DNA of 64,000 nucleotides from Phialophora verrucosa (taxonomy: Eukaryota > Ascomycota > Eurotiomycetes > Chaetothyriales > Herpotrichiellaceae), in contig MSED01000001.1 in NCBI GenBank assembly GCA_002099365.1, positions 2,170,001 to 2,234,000 on the forward strand. The letters run 5' to 3'. The notes under the pieces were generated by a model. It ran no database searches. It was not told where the DNA came from and was given only the letters and a program-made list of their open reading frames with translations. Made by a program: the position numbers and the translations under genes. Below are positions 57,801 to 64,000 of this stretch, one piece after another (positions within the stretch are counted from its first letter, which is position 1; each line of letters starts with the position of its first letter).

Positions 57801-57904
57801 TGGAGAACCTGGCCTGGCGGATATGGGAGGCGAAGAAGGTGTTGGCACCGTTCAGTATGTCGAGGTCAAGAGGTCCAGGCACACCCATTGAGGGAAACAA
57901 TTGA
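54895..57904 (+). CDS. CHO2: Phosphatidylethanolamine N-methyltransferase Cho2
   Basis: Two exons, 54895..55084 and 55140..57904, over a 55-nt intron, 984 residues. The N-terminus KTFGRTPGGTVFTVPYTHDMVSQLL is typical of Cho2. Two PEMT-type repeats follow: [37 protein letters not shown] (about 265-300), and later EFGWFFGDFFFDHSSKLTYGGIYRFLNNPERVLG (about 525-560), each with the signature of membrane phospholipid methyltransferases that bind S-adenosylmethionine. About ten hydrophobic spans. The C-terminal third is cytosolic. It methylates phosphatidylethanolamine at the ER, the first step of the CDP-choline-independent route to phosphatidylcholine. Confidence 0.96.
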
Positions 57905-58155
57905 TGGTTCACTGGTCAGAGCTTTATTCTTGCCGGAGATTGGCAAACATCGCAACACCCGCGTTTTCTCGGTCCGAATGCAACACATATTGGAAGCTGA
58001 GGAAGCTATACATGCCGGAGGAAGACGAATGTTGATGATCTTGATATCTACACGGTCCATCAGAACGCACAACGCAGATCAGTGAGTGCAGAGACTTCTA
58101 GGCGCAAAACTCCACCCCCAGTGACTTGTCCACCACGACGTCCACCTGCGAAAGT

Positions 58156-59277
58156 CTAGTAGAAGATTGACCTCGTCCGATGATGCGGCAACGATTCATC
58201 CAATTCACCCCTCTTCTCCATTTCCTTACACGTATCATACAAGAAGAAATCTATCAGCACAGCGTTCACCTTTCCCTTGGCCTCCGGGTGCTTCTTCAAG
58301 ATCTCTCGCTGGATCAATTCGACGCACCAAATGCTGCATCCCCTTATCTCGACTTCAAGTTCCCCTCCTGGCTCCAGCAACTCATACCGGGAAATCTTCG
58401 ATTCCAAGCGTGGAGAATACCAAAGGCAGTTCAGACTCTGGAGCATCTGGGGGATTCGATAGTCGGCAAACATCGTCAGCGAGTCAATGTCGGAGAAGGT
58501 GCCGTATGAGGTGCCCTGGAAGCAAGCCCATATGTCGGCCACGAAGATCTGTGCACGCTTCAGTAGCCGGACTTGTCGGTCTTGAAAGTAGGCGACGTCC
58601 TTGAAATTGGCGAAATAGTCGGTCAGGAGGTTCACCAGCGCCGCTGCCGAACCGTTGGCTCGCCGAATCATGTTTGCCGGTCTGCAATCAAAGTGATGGT
58701 ACAGGATATCGCCTGCGTCGCGGAGGATCGATATTCGATCACTCAACAGAGGCATCGGTTCATTTGTGGCGGAACGGAAAATATACTCGAGCACGTTATC
58801 GGGACATGCGTCGCGATCTTGCCAGAAGTCCGGGCTGGTGATCGGGTATCCCTCCTCCAGAGCCCTCTGCAACGCGGCGACAAGGGACCAGTATCCCGTC
58901 CATTTCTCGCCTTTGAACTCGACGGCAAACCTCTCTGTCTCTGCCAACCGAGACCAAAACGAGAAGTTCAGCAGATTCATGGTGAAGATGAAATTCACAG
59001 TTTCCTCCTCGTTGTCTTTGGTGAGCTTCGGATGGAGAGCGTGGCTCGACCAGGTCCCGGTAGAGTAGGATTTCTGCTGCATGAGTTGGTAGATCTGTTC
59101 GGCCGCATTCTTTGTGCTGGCGCTGGAGATGGCGACGTCAATTGCATTGTTGTAAATCCACTCTGCTGACTCCAAGACATGTGTATTTGGCGGTGTAGCT
59201 TTCATCGCACTGTCCCCTAGCCCCAACGACTGCCGGAGGAGAGCCAGGAGCTCGAGGTCGGCCTCGTCGTCAGACAT
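58156..59277 (-). CDS. Queuosine salvage protein (DUF2419, Qng1-type)
   Basis: Single frame; the ATG at 59277 gives 373 residues (an in-frame GTG upstream would add 55 codons with no ATG). DUF2419 hallmarks: VNFIFTMNLLNFSFWSR (about residue 105), EEGYPITSPDFW (about 155), and the C-terminal LTMFADYRIPQMLQSLNCLWYSP with ELLEPGGELEVEIRGCSIWCVE. Homologues (human QNG1/C9orf64) release queuine from queuosine 5'-phosphate so that eukaryotes that cannot make it can put it into tRNA. Divergent from UBA2 across about 950 bp. Confidence 0.92.
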   Translation of the reverse strand: MSDDEADLELLALLRQSLGLGDSAMKATPPNTHVLESAEWIYNNAIDVAISSASTKNAAEQIYQLMQQKSYSTGTWSSHALHPKLTKDNEEETVNFIFTMNLLNFSFWSRLAETERFAVEFKGEKWTGYWSLVAALQRALEEGYPITSPDFWQDRDACPDNVLEYIFRSATNEPMPLLSDRISILRDAGDILYHHFDCRPANMIRRANGSAAALVNLLTDYFANFKDVAYFQDRQVRLLKRAQIFVADIWACFQGTSYGTFSDIDSLTMFADYRIPQMLQSLNCLWYSPRLESKISRYELLEPGGELEVEIRGCSIWCVELIQREILKKHPEAKGKVNAVLIDFFLYDTCKEMEKRGELDESLPHHRTRSIFY

Positions 59278-60223
59278 TTTCCGTGCGCTGCTCAACAGGC
59301 AACGAGTGGTAAAACAGCGTGAATTGGAAGGCGCCCAAACGAATAACTTGCGTCCGTCGCGCTGAAGATGGCTTTGGTTTCGTCTTCGTTTGCTCGTCTC
59401 GCCAACCAACCTGAAAGACCGGCAAAGGAGTTTTGAAGCCACAATTTACCGCCAACGCCACAGAAGACCAGCTTTCATTGCCGGATGCCATTGACACTTA
59501 TCATTGCTACGCTCATGTGGTATAACGTTGATTTCCGAAGTAAACTTTTTCTGGATTCTGTTCTCCTCAATCCACTGTGTACTCGTACATGGTCGATCTG
59601 ATCCCGAAATTTCTGGCCCAGAACAAAATGTGTCATATTCTCACTTGGCCAAATGGAGGCAAACGGGGCGCATCCCCATGCGAGGCCTGATGCAAGGGCA
59701 GTGATCGGGCCTCAATTAGAGCGGCCGGCATCTTTTAGGTGGCATGACGCAGTGACGCAGAGCCTTGGAGGGGACCTTCTTGCCACTAACGCACCCACTA
59801 AACCATTAGCTCAGTGGCCCCCCCAGAGTTCGCTTTGATTGGGACGGTGCAGGCGCTGGGGCCGGGCGCGGTCTTGAACTCTTTGCTGCAGGGTTTGGCG
59901 ATCCAACTCGCGATTTCACTTTGCGGCTCGCAGGCCCGAAAGTCGACGCCGCATCTGCACGTCGTCTTCCCAGGGCGCGCTGCCGGCAGCAATCATCACC
60001 GGCTCCTTCAACTCAACCTCTCTTCCACCAACAAGATAGTCACGGCGCTTAGACTTGCTGTGTACTCACTCCTGTGTCCTCCACTCTCACTTCACTTCCA
60101 GCCTTGTGCTCTCTCCCGTGTGACTTCTACCTCATGCTGTCGTTTTTGCCGAAGGGCGTCCTCTAAGCATCTCGCTCCCTCCTTACCCAACACCTAACGT
60201 CAACTTCCCGTGAAGTCGCAGCA
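59278..60223. promoter_or_regulatory. Divergent upstream region, Qng1-like / UBA2
   Basis: Promoters inferred from position; no coding frame supported. Confidence 0.45.
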
Positions 60224-62170
60224 ATGCCTCGCGACACTTATACCCGTCAGTCCTTGGGGGCGACTCATCGACTGGTAAAAGAGGTGAGAGATGCCGGCGC
60301 AGAAGGCAATGCGCTCGAAGACTGACATTCTCAATCACCACAGTCCCGGGTTCTTCTTGTCGGCGCGGGTGGCATCGGCTGCGAGCTGCTTAAGAACCTT
60401 GTGCTTACCGGGTTCGGTGAAATACACATCATCGACCTTGACACCATCGATTTGAGCAACCTGAACCGTCAATTCCTCTTTCGACACGAACACATCAAGA
60501 AGCCGAAGGCGCTTGTCGCAAAAGAGGTGGCCGGCAAATTCAATCCAAATGTCAAACTCGTCGCGCACCATGCCAATATCAAAGAAAAACGGTTCAACTT
60601 GGAATGGTTCTCGGGGTTCAATCTCGTCTTTAATGCGCTCGACAACATGGACGCCAGGCGGCATGTCAACAAAATGTGCTTGACGGTTGACGTGCCGCTG
60701 ATTGAATCTGGCACTACTGGCTTCAAAGGTCAGGTACAAGTCATCAAAAAGGGCAAGACCGCTTGCTACGATTGCACCCAGAAACCTACAGCCATCTCAT
60801 ATCCCGTTTGCACCATAAGATCTACACCCAGCCAACCGATCCATTGTATCGTGTGGGCCAAGAGCTATCTTCTACCCGAATTGTTTGGTGAGAGCGAAGA
60901 CGATGCTGCCGAGATGGACACGTCGGAGGATTCGGAAAACGCGGAAGAGATCAAGAAGCTGCGGGAGGAGGCTCAAGCGCTCAAGAAGATCAGAGCATCA
61001 ATGGCCTCCGCCGACTTTGCGAAGCAAGTGTTTGACAAAGTGTTCAATGAAGATATCGAGCGCCTGAGGAAGATGGAGGATATGTGGAAGGACAAACAAC
61101 CACCAGGACCGCTGTCTTACGATACCCTTGAGCAAGAAGTGGCAAAGATTGATCTTTCTAACATCGCGAACGGCCAACGCGTATGGTCTACTGCCGAGAA
61201 CTTCATCGTGTTCAAAGATAGTCTGGACCGGTTGGCGAAGCGCTTAGCGGAAGAACAGACCGCTGCATCGAAATTGGGCGATCCACAACCCTCAATCTCG
61301 TTCGACAAGGATGACGATGACACGATGGACTTTGTAGCGGCAGCAGGTAACCTCCGAGCAATCATATTTGGCATCGAGCCCAAGTCAAAATTCGACATCA
61401 AGCAGATGGCAGGCAATATCATCCCTGCGATCGCCACCACGAATGCCATGGTTGGCGGATTATGCGTGTTGGAGGCATTCAAGGTCTTAAAAGGAGATTT
61501 CTCCAGGACACGTTTCTTATGGGTATCCAATGGCACGTTGGCCACGGACAAGTTGGACGAACCTAATCCCGAATGTCCCGTTTGCAGCGTGACAACGGTG
61601 CGAGCGCGGGTCGACTTGGAGAACGCGACGCTCGGAATGTTGGTACAAGACATTCTACGGACAAAGCTGGGCTACTGCGAAGAAATCACTGTCATGAATT
61701 CTGCAGGTATTGTCTACGACCCAGATCTCGAAGACAACCTAAGAAAGAAGCTTTCCGAACTCGACATTGGCGAGGGTAGTTTCGTGGTGGTCAAAGACGA
61801 GGACGATGACCCGCGAGTCGACCTACAAGTGGCCATCGAAGCGAAGAAACCAGAAGACGGAGAACAATCAGTCACATTGGTCGAGAAGGAGGGCGAAACG
61901 TTCGAGATACCCAAGAGGTCAAAGAAGAAGTCCGGAGCGGATGGCGAAATGGCAGACGAGGACGATGGCTTGGTCATGAATGGCGATTCGAACACAGCAC
62001 CTGCAGCAGGCAAGCGGAAGCGACCGATCGAAGACGACGCAGAAGACAGTGCCAACCCAGCGAAGAAATTGCAAGGTCCGAAGAGCAGTCAAGTTCCGCA
62101 GAATTCAGGGGCACAAGCTATTGTGATTGACGACGACAGTGGAGCGTTTGTGATTGAGGATGACGATTGA
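60224..62170 (+). CDS. UBA2: SUMO-activating enzyme subunit Uba2
   Basis: Exon 1 (60224..60283) encodes 20 residues and joins over a 60-nt intron to 60344..62170, giving 628 residues. The adenylation domain is clear: VLLVGAGGIGCELLKNL (about 23-40), DLDTIDLSNLNRQFLFR (about 50-66), NALDNMDARRHVN (about 110), and the catalytic Cys in YPVCTIRSTP (about 170). A C-terminal ubiquitin-like domain is followed by an acidic tail with a basic nuclear-signal-like KRKRPIEDD and a final VIDDDSGAFVIEDDD that resembles a SUMO-interaction motif. With Aos1 it activates SUMO and passes it to Ubc9 in the nucleus. Confidence 0.97.
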
Positions 62171-62874
62171 AGTGGTCTCCGTTCGCTGTCGATTCCAGAT
62201 CGAAGGCAAGTCTGAAGCTCTTTGCGATACTGCTAGGCCCCATCAAAACGAACCCGGCAGATCGAGGCATCATTCTTGCGCCTCTACCCTTCTCCTGTAC
62301 TTTATACCGTTGGCAAGGTCCACTTTACCACTTCAGGAGCAGGTCATCTCCTCTTGGACATTCTAGACAGAATTTTGCTGGAGACTGAGCTCACGCTTTG
62401 GGATTGGGCTTGGTAGGTCAGGTTAGGTCAGGTCATGCATGGGACGACAATACGACGAGATTTCTGCAGAGGTTATTTCAAGCGCTGAGGAACTCCCAAC
62501 ACAGAAGACCACAACAGAAGACTATTCAAATGACAAATGAACGAAAGAAGTGTCAATGGGGTTTGCTGTTCAGGTCTGTCGTGACCACTGTATTCTGCTC
62601 TTGTGGTTCTTCCTCCCTGGCAGTACCTGTAGACAGTACCTGATCACGAACGCAGGCCAGGCAGGCACCAAGATTCGCTTTGCCCTGCTTTGTGTGACCG
62701 AGATTCTGCCGGCTTGACTGCCTGGGGCGCTTGGCGGATTCACGTCCACTCTCTCTCTTTTCACGCGTCTCTCACAATTTCGTTCATATCTGCTCCTCAC
62801 GGTCCGTCGAGGATCTTCCCCCTTTTCCCTCGACCAACCCAAACACATCACTCCAATACAAGCACATCGTAATC
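62171..62874. other. Intergenic, no gene seen
   Basis: 3' flank of UBA2 and promoter of elongin C. No supported coding frame. Confidence 0.5.
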
Positions 62875-63316
62875 ATGGCCACGAACGGAATCCCCTCCCC
62901 TTTCGTGACGCTCGTCTCGGCCGACGGCTTCGAGTTCCACGTCCGCCGCTCCGCAGCCTGCGTGTCTCCCACCCTCCGCCGCATGCTTGACCCCCAGAGT
63001 AAGTCACACCGTATCATCCCCGACGGGCCGCCGACTGCACAATGAGCCTTCAAATTAGTCGCGCCGCAAAGAAATCCTCGTTGTTCGTCGTTCGTTTCTG
63101 GTTCAGACGCTGACATTGATCTCCACAGACAATTTCGCCGAGGCTCAGTCCGGGGTCTGCCACCTCGAAAATATTAGCGGCATCGTGCTCGAGAAGGTGG
63201 TCGAGTACTTCTACTATAGCGAGAAATATCGGAACAGCGAGGGCGTCCCGGACATGGACATCCCGTCGGAGTTGTGTCTTGAACTGCTGATGGCGGCGGA
63301 CTTTTTGTTGACTTGA
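62875..63316 (+). CDS. ELC1: Elongin C
   Basis: Two exons, 62875..62998 and 63129..63316, over a 130-nt intron, 103 residues. The Skp1/BTB-type fold is recognisable: FVTLVSADGFEFHVRRSAACVSPTLRRML (first half), then HLENISGIVLEKVVEYFYYSEKYRN and ELCLELLMAADFLLT. The C-terminal helix pair binds BC-box proteins. Elongin C is the adaptor of elongin/cullin-type ubiquitin ligases and of the Pol II elongin complex. Its last codons and stop lie within the first copy of a tandem repeat that continues 3'. Confidence 0.94.
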
Positions 63317-63461
63317 AGATCCAAGGATCCACGAGTCCAGGGGACAAAACACTTGTCGACTTGAAGATCCAAGCATCCACAAGACCAGGGGACAAAAGAC
63401 TTACTTGTCGACTTGAAGATCCAAGCATCCACAAATCCATGGGGACAAAACACTTACTTGT
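63310..63461 (+). repeat. Three tandem copies of a 48-52 bp unit at the elongin C stop
   Basis: Copies start at 63310, 63358 and 63410, each with GACTTGAAGATCCAAG and ending near GGGGACAAAA-ACTT. The first copy overlaps the last sense codons and TGA stop of elongin C; copies two and three are more alike than either is to copy one. Confidence 0.9.
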
Positions 63462-64000
63462 CGGTGGGAGGCTGTCGGGTGTGCTTTCGCAGAATCCAAT
63501 GCACTGCTGAAACACCAGAAATGAGTGGCTCCGGTATCAACGGGAACATGAAGTGAAGGGCTTGCGTCTGAGTGGAAGCAAGGCTGCCGATAAAGCTTCC
63601 CGTGCAACACTTCTTCACTGGGGGTAGGCAACAACTTTGAGCCGATCGGCAAGCCGAGCTTGTTTCCACCACTACCAACATCATCACCGGCCGACACGTC
63701 TGGAGGGCGGTCGTGGCAGTCTACAGCCGGGACCTTGTCGATCGAACACATACCACAACATCCTGGAACCAGCAATGCCGAACGAGTTGAGTCCGTTTGG
63801 CCCGCCGGGCCAGATTCGTCCACAGCGCGTATGAAGGCAAGTCAGCCAGCCAGCCTGGCAGTCATCGCAAGACACCGGTTCTCAAGACGGGGCATGAGAA
63901 TCTTAAAGTCGTTCTCAAGCTCAACCTGGGCAAAGGTAAACGCCGGTGTGATCGATCATTCAGCACTCATCACGCGGCACACGGCTTCGGCAACGAGCCA
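63462..64000. other. Right edge, no supported gene
   Basis: A plus-strand frame remains open from about 63610 to the edge, and a minus-strand frame of 140 codons (63401-63823) overlaps it and the repeat. Neither resembles a known protein, so I call nothing. Confidence 0.4.

Noticed and set aside
63610..64000. Plus-strand frame open to the right edge
   Set aside because: No recognisable motif and an overlapping minus-strand frame is equally open; not enough to call a gene.

Overview
The window looks like nuclear DNA of a filamentous ascomycete (Pezizomycotina). Its genes carry short GT-AG introns, mostly 43-170 nt and often with a CTGAC/CTAAC-like branch site. Several families are typically fungal: a Zn2Cys6 regulator, DUF6536 and DUF6593 proteins, TYW1, and a Cho2-type phosphatidylethanolamine methyltransferase. 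Genes lie on both strands and are separated by 0.3-3.4 kb. I reassembled exon structures by hand from reading frame, splice consensus and family conservation; the species cannot be named from sequence alone.

Left part (1-8 kb): a partial F-box protein, an unrecognised low-complexity protein, a multi-span membrane protein, a tubby-like/DUF6593 protein and a phytanoyl-CoA dioxygenase family enzyme. A 3.4 kb TA-rich stretch without genes follows.

Central accessory part (11-23 kb): an acyl-CoA (4-coumarate-CoA-like) ligase with a peroxisomal C-terminus, a Zn2Cys6 transcription factor, an NAD(P)-dependent dihydroflavonol-reductase-like enzyme, a secreted epoxide-hydrolase-like alpha/beta hydrolase, a 12-exon short-chain dehydrogenase and a carboxymuconolactone-decarboxylase-like protein. 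These adjacent enzymes around one regulator look like a small catabolic or specialised-metabolism cluster without a PKS or NRPS backbone gene. That grouping is inference.

Right of it (23-44 kb): TYW1 (wybutosine synthesis), an HSL-type esterase, an APC-family permease, a divergent ammonium transporter, a tRNA-Val(AAC) gene, a decayed SDR pseudogene, a TPR-like protein and a DUF302-like protein. The tRNA gene is the most unusual object in the window. Besides an ordinary anticodon-loop intron, its D-loop is split by a 52-nt insert with GT...CTGAC...AG signals, and exact removal restores a canonical 74-nt tRNA.

Housekeeping part (44-64 kb): threonine synthase, a DUF6536 membrane protein, a secreted aspartic protease, Nbp35 (cytosolic Fe-S assembly) divergent from Cho2, a queuosine-salvage (DUF2419) protein divergent from Uba2 (SUMO E1), and elongin C. 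A roughly 50-bp tandem repeat overlaps the elongin C stop codon.
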